Below, piece by piece: positions 7,758 to 15,996 of a stretch of 64,000 bases of DNA. Numbering within the stretch: the first letter of the stretch is position 1; each line of letters begins with the position of its first letter. Origin of the DNA: DTU052 sp050951725 (GTDB lineage Bacteria > Bacillota > Syntrophomonadia > Syntrophomonadales > DTU052); the NCBI GenBank assembly GCA_050951725.1, contig JBMNJO010000024.1, positions 310,001 to 374,000 on the forward strand, written 5' to 3'. Position numbers and translations under genes: made by a program. Below the pieces are notes generated by a model. The model searched no databases. It was not told the DNA's origin and was given only the letters and a program-made list of their open reading frames with translations.

Positions 7758-8432
7758 ATGAAGGTACAGTTAATTGCCCACACCCCTGACCCGGAGAAGA
7801 CCGTGGCCCTGGCAGCCCGTATGTGCTACTCCAACCGGGGGGTAGACAACCTCAGGGATGCTCTCACTCCTGCCGAGGTTGAGAGAATGGTCAGAATGCT
7901 CACTGAGGTTGGACACCTGTCACCGACCGAGCATGCCAGTTTTACATTTGCAGTTGAGGGCATAAGCCGGGCTTGTTCCCACCAGCTGGTGAGGCATCGA
8001 ATCGCATCCTATTCTCAGAAATCGCAGAGGTATACGAACGAAGCCCAATTTGAGTACATATTGCCCCCTAGCATTGCTAATGACCCGACCGCCAGGGAAC
8101 TGTTTATCAACCAGATTAACCTTATTCAGGAGAGTTATTTAAAACTGGCCGAAATGGTGCCGCGGGAGGACGCCAGGTATATACTCCCCAATGCGACGGA
8201 GACTAAGATGGTGCTGACCTTTAATACCAGGTCGCTCTACAATTTCTTTTCCCAGCGCCTCTGTCTCAGGGCACAGTGGGAGATCAGAGAATTGGCGGAA
8301 CTGATGCTCGCCGAAGTGAAGAAGGTGGCTCCGCTGCTTTTTTCCAAAGCGGGTCCCTCCTGTGAAGTGGAGGGCATTTGCTGGGAAGGCGAAAAGTCCT
8401 GTGGCAGGTGCGACGATATCAGAGAAAGGTAA
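7758..8432 (+). CDS. thyX: FAD-dependent thymidylate synthase
   Basis: Makes dTMP from dUMP using methylene-tetrahydrofolate and reduced flavin, without sequence relation to ThyA. The ThyX signature RHR-x3-S is plain in RHRIASYSQKSQRY (residues 79-92), and the substrate-binding region EDARYILPNATET follows. The length of 224 is normal. The C-terminal tail contains four cysteines in CEVEGICWEGEKSCGRC, possibly a metal site. It probably starts its own transcript and leads into rlmB and yacP. Confidence 0.96.
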   Translation: MKVQLIAHTPDPEKTVALAARMCYSNRGVDNLRDALTPAEVERMVRMLTEVGHLSPTEHASFTFAVEGISRACSHQLVRHRIASYSQKSQRYTNEAQFEYILPPSIANDPTARELFINQINLIQESYLKLAEMVPREDARYILPNATETKMVLTFNTRSLYNFFSQRLCLRAQWEIRELAELMLAEVKKVAPLLFSKAGPSCEVEGICWEGEKSCGRCDDIRER

Positions 8433-8441
8433 GATAACTTT

Positions 8442-9194
8442 TTGAGTGAGATTTTACTGGGGATGAATAGTGTTCTGGAAGCCCTGAAGGCTGACCGAAA
8501 AGTCAGGGTGATCCATATTGCCCGGGATAAGAGCGATGACCGCCTGCAGGCGATACTGCAGCTGGCCCGGGATAAACGAATAAAAGTGGTCAGGGACGAC
8601 AAAGCGGCACTCGATCGCCTGGCTTCTACACGGCTTCACCAGGGGATAGTGGCGGAGGCTGAGCCTTACAGGTATTTCTCGCTGGAGAATATGCTGGACG
8701 AGGCCAGAGATCGGGGAGTGGAACCGCTTTTACTGCTTCTTGACGGGGTTGAGGACCCTCAGAACCTGGGTGCCATCATCAGGACAGCTGAATGCCTGGG
8801 TGCTCACGGGGTAATTATACCCAAACATGGCGCATGCCCGGTGACACCGGCCGTTACGCGGGCCTCTGCCGGTGCGAGTGAACACCTTAAGGTTGCCATG
8901 GTGACCAATCTGGTAAGGACCATAAAAGAACTCAAGGATCAAGGTCTATGGATAGTTGGAACCGACAGTCAGGCTCCGGTTTCTTGTTTTGATATGTCAT
9001 TTCCAGGTCCCGTGGCCCTGGTAATAGGCGGAGAGGGGAGTGGGATGAGACGTTTGGTGAGAGAAAACTGTGATTACATGGTGAATATCCCCATGATGGG
9101 GCGGGTTAATTCCCTTAACGCATCCGTATCTTCGGCCATTGTTCTGGCTGAAATAGTGAGGCAGCGTCGAGCAGCGGCTGAGGCCAATGGCTAG
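8442..9194 (+). CDS. rlmB: 23S rRNA 2'-O-ribose methyltransferase, RlmB/TrmH family
   Basis: SPOUT-class methyltransferase that uses S-adenosylmethionine; family members methylate guanosine 2251 of 23S rRNA. The N-terminal substrate-binding domain (about 1-75) is followed by the knotted catalytic domain with LDGVEDPQNLGAIIRTAE, VIGGEGSGMRRL and IPMMGRVNSLNASVS. The TTG start at 8442 gives MSEILLGMNSVLEAL, which matches the usual beginning of the family (MSE.IYG..AV..L). The next candidate, ATG 8463, would cut into the domain. It overlaps yacP by 8 bases. Confidence 0.92.
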   Translation: MSEILLGMNSVLEALKADRKVRVIHIARDKSDDRLQAILQLARDKRIKVVRDDKAALDRLASTRLHQGIVAEAEPYRYFSLENMLDEARDRGVEPLLLLLDGVEDPQNLGAIIRTAECLGAHGVIIPKHGACPVTPAVTRASAGASEHLKVAMVTNLVRTIKELKDQGLWIVGTDSQAPVSCFDMSFPGPVALVIGGEGSGMRRLVRENCDYMVNIPMMGRVNSLNASVSSAIVLAEIVRQRRAAAEANG

Positions 9195-9690
9195 ATTAAT
9201 CATTATTGATGGCTATAATGTTATTTATAGCTGGCCTGAACTTAAGGCTCTGAGTGATGAGAAGATGGAGCTGGCCCGGGAAAAACTGATTGAAAAGCTA
9301 AACAACTATGCTTCCTATACCGGAAACGAAGTTAAACTGGTCTTTGACGGCCACCTGGTCAAGAAAGGGAAAGGAAGCAAACGGAAGGTTGGCGAGGTAG
9401 AAGTCATTTTCACCCGGAGCGGAAAAACCGCTGATCAGGCAATTGAAAAGATGATCCAGAAAACACATAAAGAAACCTATGTGGTAACTGGTGATGAGAC
9501 TGAACAATGGGTGGCATTTGGTCGCGGCGCCTGGCGCATGCCCCCCCATGAGTTTTACAAAGAACTGGTTACTGCCCTGGAAGAAGTGAAGGGGTACAAT
9601 AAGGAAACGGTACCTGGGGAGCGATACCTCTTTTACCGTCTTGACTGGAAAATAAAAGAGATCCTGGAGCGTTGGCGAAGGGGGAAATAA
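9187..9690 (+). CDS. rae1: NYN-domain ribosome-dependent endonuclease, YacP/Rae1 family
   Basis: PIN-like nuclease of the NYN family. The Bacillus homologue (YacP, Rae1) cuts mRNA in the ribosomal A site. The 167-residue protein shows IIIDGYNVI at the N-terminus (metal-binding Asp), LVFDG, the ADQAIEKMIQ helix and VVTGDETEQ, the four conserved acidic patches of the fold. It overlaps rlmB by 8 bases, so translation is probably coupled. It stands between rlmB and sigH exactly as in Bacillus. Confidence 0.9.
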   Translation: MARLIIIDGYNVIYSWPELKALSDEKMELAREKLIEKLNNYASYTGNEVKLVFDGHLVKKGKGSKRKVGEVEVIFTRSGKTADQAIEKMIQKTHKETYVVTGDETEQWVAFGRGAWRMPPHEFYKELVTALEEVKGYNKETVPGERYLFYRLDWKIKEILERWRRGK

Positions 9691-9700
9691 AGACCACCAG

Positions 9701-9730
9701 TTGACGCTTCCCGATTCTTGTGACTATAAT
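9701..9730 (+). promoter_or_regulatory. Sigma-A promoter upstream of sigH
   Basis: TTGACG at 9701-9706, an 18-base spacer, TATAAT at 9725-9730. It lies in the 115-base gap before sigH. Confidence 0.8.
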
Positions 9731-9805
9731 AAGTATGTTAAAAGGGGACAGGTTTGGCCTCCCGGAAAACTTGATAATGGATAATTATTAACTGGGGGCG
9801 TTTAG

Positions 9806-10453
9806 ATGAGTATGCTGGCCTACACAAATTGTGTCTACGCACTGGAGGAAATGCCTGACGAAGAAATTGTAGTATTAGCACAAGCTAACGATCAACCTGC
9901 AACAGAGTACCTGGTAGACAAGTACAAGAATTTTGTGAGAGCTAAAGCCAGATCATACTTTCTGATCGGGGCCGATAAGGAAGATATCATCCAAGAGGGA
10001 ATGATAGGTCTCTTTAAAGCTATTCGCGACTACAAAGGAGACAAGCTTACTTCATTCCGGGCTTTTGCAGAATTATGCATAACCCGCCAGATAATAACGG
10101 CCATTAAAACAGCTACCAGACAGAAGCACATTCCTCTTAATTCCTATGTGTCGCTGAACAAACCTATTTATGATGATGAGTCGGACCGGACCCTTATGGA
10201 TATCCTGTCTACTACTCGCATAACCAATCCCGAAGATATAGTGATCAGCAAGGAAGAATTCATCTGTATTGAGAAGAAAATGGGAGAGATTCTGAGCTCC
10301 CTGGAGTGGAAGGTTTTAATGGCTTACCTGGAAGGAAAGTCATATCAGGAAATTGCCTGCGATCTCAAACGGCACGTCAAATCCATCGACAATGCCCTGC
10401 AAAGAGTCAAACGCAAGCTGGAAAAATACCTGGAAGATCGGGAAGAAATTTAA
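9806..10453 (+). CDS. sigH: RNA polymerase sigma-H factor (Spo0H)
   Basis: Alternative sigma factor of the sigma-70 family that directs early stationary-phase and sporulation genes in Firmicutes. The 215-residue protein has region 2 (EYLVDKYKNFVRAKARSYF, DIIQEGMIGLFKAIRDY, the FRAFAELCITRQI helix) and region 4 (LSSLEWKVLMAYLEGKSYQEIACDL, a helix-turn-helix, then VKRKLEKYL). No region 1.1 is present, as expected. A GGGGGCG ribosome binding site precedes ATG 9806. The gene suggests a spore-forming ancestry, though it does not prove sporulation. Confidence 0.95.
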   Translation: MSMLAYTNCVYALEEMPDEEIVVLAQANDQPATEYLVDKYKNFVRAKARSYFLIGADKEDIIQEGMIGLFKAIRDYKGDKLTSFRAFAELCITRQIITAIKTATRQKHIPLNSYVSLNKPIYDDESDRTLMDILSTTRITNPEDIVISKEEFICIEKKMGEILSSLEWKVLMAYLEGKSYQEIACDLKRHVKSIDNALQRVKRKLEKYLEDREEI

Positions 10454-10478
10454 GCACCGGTTTTTGCTTGGCCATTCC

Positions 10479-10506
10479 TTGACATTTCTATTGAGGCCTG
10501 TATAAT
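10479..10506 (+). promoter_or_regulatory. Sigma-A promoter of the tRNA operon
   Basis: TTGACA at 10479-10484, a 16-base spacer, TATAAT at 10501-10506. It ends about 20 bases before the first tRNA. Confidence 0.85.
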
Positions 10507-10527
10507 AGTTAATGCATGTTGCACCGA

Positions 10528-10603
10528 GCCGACGTAGCTCAACTGGCAGAGCAGCTGACTTGTAATCAGCAGGTTGCGGGTTCGAGTCCCATCGTCGGCT
10601 CCA
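10528..10603 (+). tRNA. tRNA-Thr (anticodon TGT)
   Basis: The acceptor stem is GCCGACG with CGTCGGC. The anticodon loop ACTTGTAA gives TGT, and the T arm is GGGTTCGAGTCCC. The CCA end is encoded. First gene of a five-tRNA operon. Confidence 0.96.
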
Positions 10604-10618
10604 GATAAGCGAATATAT

Positions 10619-10703
10619 GGAGGGATACCCAAGTGGCTAAAGGGGGCAGACTGTAAATCTGTTGGCACCGCCTTCGCTGGTTCGAATCCAGCTCCCTCCA
10701 CCA
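10619..10703 (+). tRNA. tRNA-Tyr (anticodon GTA)
   Basis: Class II tRNA with a long variable arm (TTGGCACCGCCTTCGCT region). The acceptor stem is GGAGGGA/TCCCTCC, the anticodon loop CTGTAAA, and CCA is encoded. Confidence 0.96.
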
Positions 10704-10756
10704 TAATATTGACAGCAATCATAATTTGAATATAATTAAACATCGAAGTCGTACAT

Positions 10757-10832
<76 letters not shown>

Positions 10833-10842
10833 TGATTATTTC

Positions 10843-10918
10843 GCCCATATAGCTCAGTCGGCAGAGCGTATCCTTGGTAAGGATAAGGTCACCGGTTCAA
10901 GTCCGGTTATGGGCTCCA
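10843..10918 (+). tRNA. tRNA-Thr (anticodon GGT)
   Basis: The acceptor stem is GCCCATA/TATGGGC. The anticodon stem TATCC/GGATA encloses TTGGTAA. CCA is encoded. It is the second Thr isoacceptor of the operon. Confidence 0.95.
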
Positions 10919-10925
10919 TCGATAT

Positions 10926-11002
10926 GGCGGTGTAGCTCAGTTGGCTAGAGCATGCGGTTCATACCCGCAGTGTCCGGGGTTCAAATCCCTGCACCGCTAC
11001 CA
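10926..11002 (+). tRNA. tRNA-Met (anticodon CAT)
   Basis: The acceptor stem is GGCGGTG/CACCGCT, with a G-T pair at the end, so not an initiator. The anticodon stem TGCGG/CCGCA encloses TTCATAC. CCA is encoded. It resembles elongator tRNA-Met; a lysidine-modified tRNA-Ile2 with the same anticodon cannot be excluded by eye. Confidence 0.93.
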
Positions 11003-11011
11003 CGCAAGGTC

Positions 11012-11041
11012 AGGAAGTGGGTATACCTCACTTCCTTTTTT
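11012..11041 (+). terminator. Terminator of the tRNA operon
   Basis: AGGAAGTG (11012-11019) pairs with CACTTCCT (11029-11036), followed by TTTTTT. It closes the tRNA transcript before tuf. The next 100 bases up to tuf hold no convincing promoter. Confidence 0.9.
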
Positions 11042-11145
11042 GTACTTAAGCTTATCTGTTTGTGAGGCCGTTAGTTTAAGCAGGAATTTGGGTATTAACA
11101 TAGAAGTAAGCCCAAATGATATAAGAAAGGGGAAGGTTAGCGAGA

Positions 11146-12348
11146 ATGGCAAAGCAGAAATATGAAAGGACTAAACCGCACGTAAACATAGGTACCATCG
11201 GTCACGTAGACCACGGCAAGACAACCCTGACCGCAGCGATAACCCTTACTTTGTCTACGAAAGGAAGCGCCAAAGCTACCTCTTATGAAGAGATTGACAA
11301 GGCCCCCGAAGAAAGAGAAAGAGGAATAACCATCAACACCTCCCACGTGGAATATGAGACTGAGCATCGGCACTATGCGCACGTGGACTGCCCGGGGCAC
11401 GCTGACTACATCAAGAACATGATCACCGGAGCGGCCCAGATGGACGGAGCCATCCTGGTGGTATCAGCCGCTGATGGCCCTATGCCTCAGACCCGGGAAC
11501 ACATCGTTCTGGCCCGGCAGGTTGGTGTACCCTATATCGTTGTATTCATGAACAAAACCGACATGGTCGATGATGAAGAGCTCCTCGAACTGGTCGAAAT
11601 GGAAGTAAGAGACCTCTTGAATGAATACGAGTTTCCCGGAGATGACGTCCCGGTTATCCAGGGTTCAGCCCTCAAAGCTCTGCAATGCGGCTGCGGGGGG
11701 CGGGAATGCCCTAACTGTAAGGCCATATGGGAACTGATGGATGCGGTGGACGAATATGTACCACTGCCGGAGAGAGCTGTAGACAAGCCTTTCCTGATGC
11801 CGATCGAGGACGTATTCACCATCACCGGCAGAGGCACCGTAACTACCGGCAGGGTAGAAAGAGGCCAGGTCAAGGTAGGAGACGAGGTGGAGATTGTAGG
11901 GATGAGAGACGCCACCCGCAAAACAGTCTGCACTGGAGTCGAGATGTTCAGAAAGCTCCTCGACTATGCTCAGGCTGGAGACAACATCGGCACCCTTCTC
12001 CGCGGGGTAGACCGTCGCGAAGTCGAGCGGGGAATGGTACTGGCCAAGCCCGGTTCCATCAAGCCGCATGTTAATTTTAACGCCGAAGTATACGTGCTGA
12101 CCAAAGAAGAAGGTGGCAGACATACCCCGTTCTTTCCGGGATACCGGCCACAATTCTATTTCCGCACCACTGACGTAACCGGAGTAATCACTCTGCCCGA
12201 AGGAGTAGAGATGGTAATGCCGGGTGACAACATCCAGATGGCGATCGAACTGATAACCCCCATAGCCATAGAAGAGGGGTTAAGGTTTGCGATCCGTGAA
12301 GGTGGAAGAACCGTAGGTGCCGGAGTAGTTACCGGAATCAGCGAATAG
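11146..12348 (+). CDS. tuf: Elongation factor Tu, copy 1
   Basis: GTPase that delivers aminoacyl-tRNA to the ribosomal A site. G1 is GHVDHGKTT, then DCPGHADY (G3) and NKTD (G4), followed by the two beta-barrel domains; 400 residues. Domain 1 carries an insertion with cysteines, LQCGCGGRECPNCKA, just before the ELMDAVDEYV helix, where most EF-Tu have a shorter acidic segment. Four cysteines in the order CGC...CPNC could bind a metal. The second copy at 26889 differs at only three residues. This copy stands after the tRNA operon and before rpmG, outside the str operon. Confidence 0.97.
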   Translation: MAKQKYERTKPHVNIGTIGHVDHGKTTLTAAITLTLSTKGSAKATSYEEIDKAPEERERGITINTSHVEYETEHRHYAHVDCPGHADYIKNMITGAAQMDGAILVVSAADGPMPQTREHIVLARQVGVPYIVVFMNKTDMVDDEELLELVEMEVRDLLNEYEFPGDDVPVIQGSALKALQCGCGGRECPNCKAIWELMDAVDEYVPLPERAVDKPFLMPIEDVFTITGRGTVTTGRVERGQVKVGDEVEIVGMRDATRKTVCTGVEMFRKLLDYAQAGDNIGTLLRGVDRREVERGMVLAKPGSIKPHVNFNAEVYVLTKEEGGRHTPFFPGYRPQFYFRTTDVTGVITLPEGVEMVMPGDNIQMAIELITPIAIEEGLRFAIREGGRTVGAGVVTGISE

Positions 12349-12384
12349 CCTGTTAACCTCACAGCAAAAGACTTTGCAGAATCA

Positions 12385-12411
12385 GGACAGGGTGTGTAGA
12401 ACCCTGTCTTT
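12385..12411 (+). terminator. Weak terminator after tuf copy 1
   Basis: GACAGGGT (12386-12393) pairs with ACCCTGTC (12401-12408), with a 7-base loop. Only three T residues follow, so termination may be partial. Confidence 0.55.
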
Positions 12412-12415
12412 GATG

Positions 12416-12445
12416 TTGACATACAGGTTTTGGTTATGATAGATT
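12416..12445 (+). promoter_or_regulatory. Probable promoter of rpmG-secE-nusG
   Basis: TTGACA at 12416-12421. The best -10 at proper distance is TAGATT (12440-12445, 18-base spacer), directly after a TATGAT that is too close. The site fills the gap between the tuf terminator and rpmG. Confidence 0.6.
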
Positions 12446-12478
12446 AAATGTTGCGATTGTTTTACAGGAGGTGCCAAT

Positions 12479-12628
12479 ATGCGGGTCGCTGTTACTATGT
12501 CCTGCACGCAGTGCAAACAAAGAAATTACATGACCACCAAAGATAAGAAAAAACATCCGGAAAAACTTGAGCTCAGGAAGTATTGCCGCTTCTGTAACGA
12601 GCATACGGTTCACAAAGAAGGCAAGTAA
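12479..12628 (+). CDS. rpmG: 50S ribosomal protein L33
   Basis: Small 49-residue protein of the large subunit. MRVAVTMSCTQCKQRNYMTTK is the normal beginning, and two CxxC pairs (CTQC and CRFC) make the zinc-ribbon form. ACAGGAGGTG lies directly upstream of ATG 12479. It is followed by secE and nusG as in most Firmicutes. Confidence 0.95.
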   Translation: MRVAVTMSCTQCKQRNYMTTKDKKKHPEKLELRKYCRFCNEHTVHKEGK

Positions 12629-12650
12629 CCCTGTAAGGTTGTGAAATTTA

Positions 12651-12968
12651 GTGGCCAATAATGAAACGAAGAATATTAATAAGAATACTAATAAGGAAAA
12701 CGCGAAGGATACACTTAAGGGTGCTCCAAAGAACACGCCCAAGAAAAAACCTCAAGGAGCTAACGTGGGCAATCTCTGGACAAGAACGCGTGATTATCTG
12801 ACCAGTGTCTATAACGAGTTGAAGAAGGTCCATTGGCCTGATCGCCGGGCATTGGTAATGTATACCGTGGTCGTTCTGATCGCCGTAGCCCTGGTAAGTG
12901 GTCTTTTGTGGCTTTTGGATAATATAATAGGCTTCCTGTTGGATTTGGTGTTTAAGGCCTTTGCATAG
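12651..12968 (+). CDS. secE: Preprotein translocase subunit SecE
   Basis: Essential small subunit that clamps SecY in the Sec channel. The conserved part is at the end: an amphipathic helix, YLTSVYNELKKVHWPDRR, and one membrane segment (VMYTVVVLIAVALVSGLLWLL). The first 45 residues are a low-complexity Asn/Lys-rich extension that carries no conserved motif. The start is GTG 12651. There is no other start nearby that keeps a good ribosome binding site, so the exact N-terminus is uncertain. Confidence 0.92.
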   Translation: MANNETKNINKNTNKENAKDTLKGAPKNTPKKKPQGANVGNLWTRTRDYLTSVYNELKKVHWPDRRALVMYTVVVLIAVALVSGLLWLLDNIIGFLLDLVFKAFA

Positions 12969-13012
12969 GTGGTGTTGACGTCATTCAGGATGGAGATTTT
13001 TTAAAACTCGAT

Positions 13013-13576
13013 ATGGAAGAATCTGAACCTGGCGCTGAGACCAGCACATCAGGTGACCGCAAGTGGTATGTTGTGCATACCTATTCCGGGTATGAAAACA
13101 AGGTTAAAGCCAACCTGGAAAAGCGCGTGGAATCCATGAATATGGAGGACCAGATATTCAACGTGATCATTCCCGAGGAGGATGAGATAGAGTACAAAGG
13201 AGGCCAAAGGAAGGTCACGAAGCGCCGAATTTTTCCAGGCTATGTCATGGTTGACATGACTTTGACTGATGATTCATGGATTACGGTGAGACACACCCCA
13301 GGAGTTATCGGCTTTGTTGGAAGCGGAACCAAACCTATACCACTTCAAAAACAAGAAGTCGATAAGATTTTGCGCCATATGGGTTTAATTGGCGGCAAAC
13401 CAAAGATAGACATACAGGTTGGCCAGCATGTAAGAGTCAAGAGCGGTCCTTTCGAAAACTTCGAAGGGGTGGTTAAAGAAGTACTGGCTGACCGCGGTAA
13501 AATAAGGGTTAATATATCAATGTTTGGTCGAGAGACTCCCATCGAACTGGAATACGAGCAGATAGACAAGATCTAA
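13013..13576 (+). CDS. nusG: Transcription termination/antitermination protein NusG
   Basis: Binds the clamp of RNA polymerase and links it to ribosomes or Rho. The NGN domain runs from KWYVVHTYSGYENKVKANLE to GFVGSGTKPIPL. The KOW domain near the end has VRVKSGPFENFEGVV. An acidic 16-residue extension precedes the domain. ATG 13013 is the only plausible start. The nearest purine-rich sequence (GGATGGAG) is some 18 bases away, so the ribosome binding site is unusually poor. Confidence 0.95.
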   Translation: MEESEPGAETSTSGDRKWYVVHTYSGYENKVKANLEKRVESMNMEDQIFNVIIPEEDEIEYKGGQRKVTKRRIFPGYVMVDMTLTDDSWITVRHTPGVIGFVGSGTKPIPLQKQEVDKILRHMGLIGGKPKIDIQVGQHVRVKSGPFENFEGVVKEVLADRGKIRVNISMFGRETPIELEYEQIDKI

Positions 13577-13591
13577 AAGGAGGTGCATCGA

Positions 13592-14017
13592 ATGGCGAAG
13601 AAGGTAATGGGATTGGTCAAGTTACAGATACCGGCAGGAAAGGCTACACCGGCTCCCCCAGTCGGACCGGCACTGGGTCAGTACGGAGTTAACATAATGG
13701 CTTTTTGCAAGGACTACAACTCAAGAACCGCCAATCAAGCCGGCTACATAGTACCGGTGGAGATTACTGTTTTTGAAGACAGGTCCTTCACGTTTGTGCT
13801 GAAAACCCCGCCTGCATCAGATCTTTTGAAAAAGGCTGCCGGGGTCGATAAAGGCTCCGGGGTTCCTAATAAAACCAAGACCGGTAAGGTCAGTCGTAGT
13901 AAGGTTAGAGAAATCGCAGAACTGAAGATGCAGGATTTGAACGCTTACGACATTGAGGCGGCTGTTAAAATGGTAGAGGGAACAGCTCGCAGCATGGGGA
14001 TAGAAATCACAGGGTAA
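13592..14017 (+). CDS. rplK: 50S ribosomal protein L11
   Basis: Forms the GTPase-associated centre with 23S rRNA. It has the expected LQIPAGKATPAPPVGPALGQ..GVNIM beginning and the C-terminal rRNA-binding domain with TPPASDLLKKAAG. AAAGGAGGTG overlaps an upstream GTG (13583) and sits correctly for ATG 13592, which gives MAKKVMGLVKLQIPAGKA and the usual 141 residues. Confidence 0.97.
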   Translation: MAKKVMGLVKLQIPAGKATPAPPVGPALGQYGVNIMAFCKDYNSRTANQAGYIVPVEITVFEDRSFTFVLKTPPASDLLKKAAGVDKGSGVPNKTKTGKVSRSKVREIAELKMQDLNAYDIEAAVKMVEGTARSMGIEITG

Positions 14018-14075
14018 TAGTCAGGTTTCACTAGGTGGGAGGATATAATCCGCAAATACCACAGGAGGGAAGAGC

Positions 14076-14777
14076 ATGAAGAGAGGCAAGAATTACCAAG
14101 AGGCACAAAAACAGATTGATAACGAAAAGCTCTACGATCCGCAGGAAGCCCTGCAAAAGGTTAAAGAGCTGTCCCGGGCCAAATTTGATGAGACTATTGA
14201 GGTTCACATTAAGCTGGGAGTAGACCCCCGTCACGCGGATCAGCAGGTCAGGGGTACGGTGAGCCTGCCCCATGGAACCGGCAAAACCCGCAGGGTACTG
14301 GTCTTTGCCAAAGGCGACAAAGCCAAAGAAGCGGAACAAGCCGGAGCTGATTTTGTTGGTGCTGAGGACCTGCAGGAGAAGATCCAGGGTGGATGGCTGG
14401 ATTTCGACGTCGCGGTAGCTACCCCTGATATGATGTCAGTGGTGGGCCGACTCGGAAAGATCCTGGGACCTCGTGGATTGATGCCCAACCCGAAATCAGG
14501 CACCGTTACTTTTGATATAGCACGTACCATCAAGGAACTGAAAGCAGGGAGAATTGAGTATAGGGTTGATAAAACCGCTATCATTCACGCCCCGATAGGG
14601 AAGGTATCTTTTTCTCTGGAAGCCCTTGAAGAGAATTTCAATGCATTCGCTGATGCTCTGATTAAGGCTAAACCAGCCGCAGCCAAAGGCCAATACATGA
14701 GATCAATCAGCGTGTGCTCAACTATGGGCCCCGGTATCCGGATGAACCCAATAGTGGTAATGCAAAAAGGCAAATAA
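14076..14777 (+). CDS. rplA: 50S ribosomal protein L1
   Basis: Forms the mobile L1 stalk near the E site and in many bacteria represses its own operon. The 233 residues show KRGKNYQEAQ at the start, the GTGKTRRVLVFAKG segment, GPRGLMPNPKSGTV, and the terminal SISVCSTMGPG. CAGGAGGGA lies upstream of ATG 14076. Confidence 0.97.
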   Translation: MKRGKNYQEAQKQIDNEKLYDPQEALQKVKELSRAKFDETIEVHIKLGVDPRHADQQVRGTVSLPHGTGKTRRVLVFAKGDKAKEAEQAGADFVGAEDLQEKIQGGWLDFDVAVATPDMMSVVGRLGKILGPRGLMPNPKSGTVTFDIARTIKELKAGRIEYRVDKTAIIHAPIGKVSFSLEALEENFNAFADALIKAKPAAAKGQYMRSISVCSTMGPGIRMNPIVVMQKGK

Positions 14778-14789
14778 CCGATTGTCTGA

Positions 14790-14911
14790 AAACAAATAAT
14801 CAGTTGGCTGTAGACAGCGGGTGGCCCCCGGCCTTAATTCCCCGCCGAGGTTAACGCTCAGGTTGGAAAACAATACAACCTCTGTGCTATACCTTGGTGC
14901 AGAGGTTTTTT
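14790..14911 (+). promoter_or_regulatory. L10 leader with terminator
   Basis: The 160-base gap before rplJ holds a GC-rich structured leader, then a hairpin AACCTCTG (14877-14884) with CAGAGGTT (14900-14907) followed by six T residues. Its position and layout match the ribosomal protein L10 leader of Firmicutes, where the L10-L12 complex binds and causes premature termination. The L10-binding core has not been checked against a covariance model. Confidence 0.75.
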
Positions 14912-14939
14912 ATTTCGTGCAAGGGAGGTGAAAAGTTAA

Positions 14940-15464
14940 GTGTCAAACCTTGAGGCAAAAAAACAAGCAGTCCAGGAGATCCAGAGCCGTCTTCAAGAGG
15001 CTAATCTAGTGGTTTTTACCGATTATCGGGGCTTGAATGTAGGCGAAATGAATGAACTCCGGGGCAAGCTTAAAGCTGCAGGAGCTGAGTACAAGGTCGT
15101 TAAGAATACCCTGACCCGATTTGCCTTGCAGAACATCGGGTTGGAAGAAATGGTACCCTATACAGAAGGCCCCAACGCCGTGCTGTTCAGCACCAACGAA
15201 CCGGTGGAACCCGCCAAAATACTTTTTGACTTTGCCAGGACCCATAAGAACCTGGAGGTAAAAGTTGGCATACTGGAGGGAAATGTAATCGGAGTTGACC
15301 AGATCAAGGGTCTCTCAACATTACCTTCAAGAGAGGTTTTGATTGCCCAGGTCCTAGGCGGTCTGCAGGCACCGTTATATGGTTTTGCCTATGTACTCAA
15401 GGCCAACCTTTCAGGTTTGGTAAGGGCTCTGGATGCCATACGCGAACAAAAGGAAGCATCATAA
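14940..15464 (+). CDS. rplJ: 50S ribosomal protein L10
   Basis: Base of the flexible stalk to which L7/L12 dimers attach. It shows the conserved VVFTDYRGLNVGEMNELR and YKVVKNTLTR blocks in the rRNA-binding domain, followed by the helical L12-binding tail. The 174 residues start at GTG 14940, with GGGAGGTG eleven bases upstream. It is probably autoregulated by the leader upstream. Confidence 0.96.
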   Translation: MSNLEAKKQAVQEIQSRLQEANLVVFTDYRGLNVGEMNELRGKLKAAGAEYKVVKNTLTRFALQNIGLEEMVPYTEGPNAVLFSTNEPVEPAKILFDFARTHKNLEVKVGILEGNVIGVDQIKGLSTLPSREVLIAQVLGGLQAPLYGFAYVLKANLSGLVRALDAIREQKEAS

Positions 15465-15496
15465 GAATAAAAAATTGACAGGAGGTAGTATAAAGA

Positions 15497-15877
15497 ATGA
15501 GTAAAGTGCAGGAAGTAATTGATCTGGTTAAAGGTTTGACAGTATTGGAACTGGCAGAACTGGTTAAGGCTCTGGAAGAGGAGTTTGGGGTAAGCGCGGC
15601 CGCTCCGGTTGCTGTAGCTGCTGCACCAGCTGCTGCCGGAGCCGCAGCTGAGCCGGTCGAAGAGCAGACCGAATTTGATGTAATACTTACCGCAATCGGC
15701 GAGAAGAAGGTCAACGTGATCAAGGTGGTAAGAGAGTTGACTTCTCTGGGACTGAAGGAAGCCAAGGAACTTGTTGACTCAGCTCCCGCACCCATTAAGG
15801 AAAAAATCAGCAAGCAGGAAGCAGAAGAGATTAAAGCCAAATTGGAAGAGGCTGGAGGAACCGCTCAAATCAAATAA
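15497..15877 (+). CDS. rplL: 50S ribosomal protein L7/L12
   Basis: Stalk protein that recruits translation GTPases. Its parts are an N-terminal dimerisation domain (VIDLVKGLTVLELAELVKALEEEFGV), an Ala/Pro-rich hinge (residues about 34-56) and a C-terminal domain with EFDVILTAIGEKKVNVIKVVRELTSLGLKEAK. It is 126 residues. CAGGAGGTAG precedes ATG 15497, 32 bases after rplJ. A strong terminator follows. Confidence 0.97.
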   Translation: MSKVQEVIDLVKGLTVLELAELVKALEEEFGVSAAAPVAVAAAPAAAGAAAEPVEEQTEFDVILTAIGEKKVNVIKVVRELTSLGLKEAKELVDSAPAPIKEKISKQEAEEIKAKLEEAGGTAQIK

Positions 15878-15901
15878 TCCTGCTGACAACAGAATGGAGA
15901 T

Positions 15902-15930
15902 AAAAACACGCTTAACCGAGCGTGTTTTTT
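15902..15930 (+). terminator. Terminator after rplL
   Basis: AAACACGCT pairs with AGCGTGTTT (loop TAACCG, 15913-15918), continuing into six T residues. The A-rich left arm would also allow function on the other strand. Confidence 0.92.
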
Positions 15931-15996
15931 CATGAGCGCAAGGTTTAGGCGGACAGGGAACAATCCTGACTTTGACAACCCAGCAGCATAAAAACA

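Noticed and set aside
10450..10743. 97-codon - strand frame across the tRNA genes
   Set aside because: It is the reverse complement of tRNA-Thr and tRNA-Tyr; such frames are a common false annotation.
11042..11145. Promoter directly upstream of tuf copy 1
   Set aside because: Only a weak TATTAA-like -10 without a -35 is seen, so nothing is called; tuf may be served by readthrough or by an atypical promoter.
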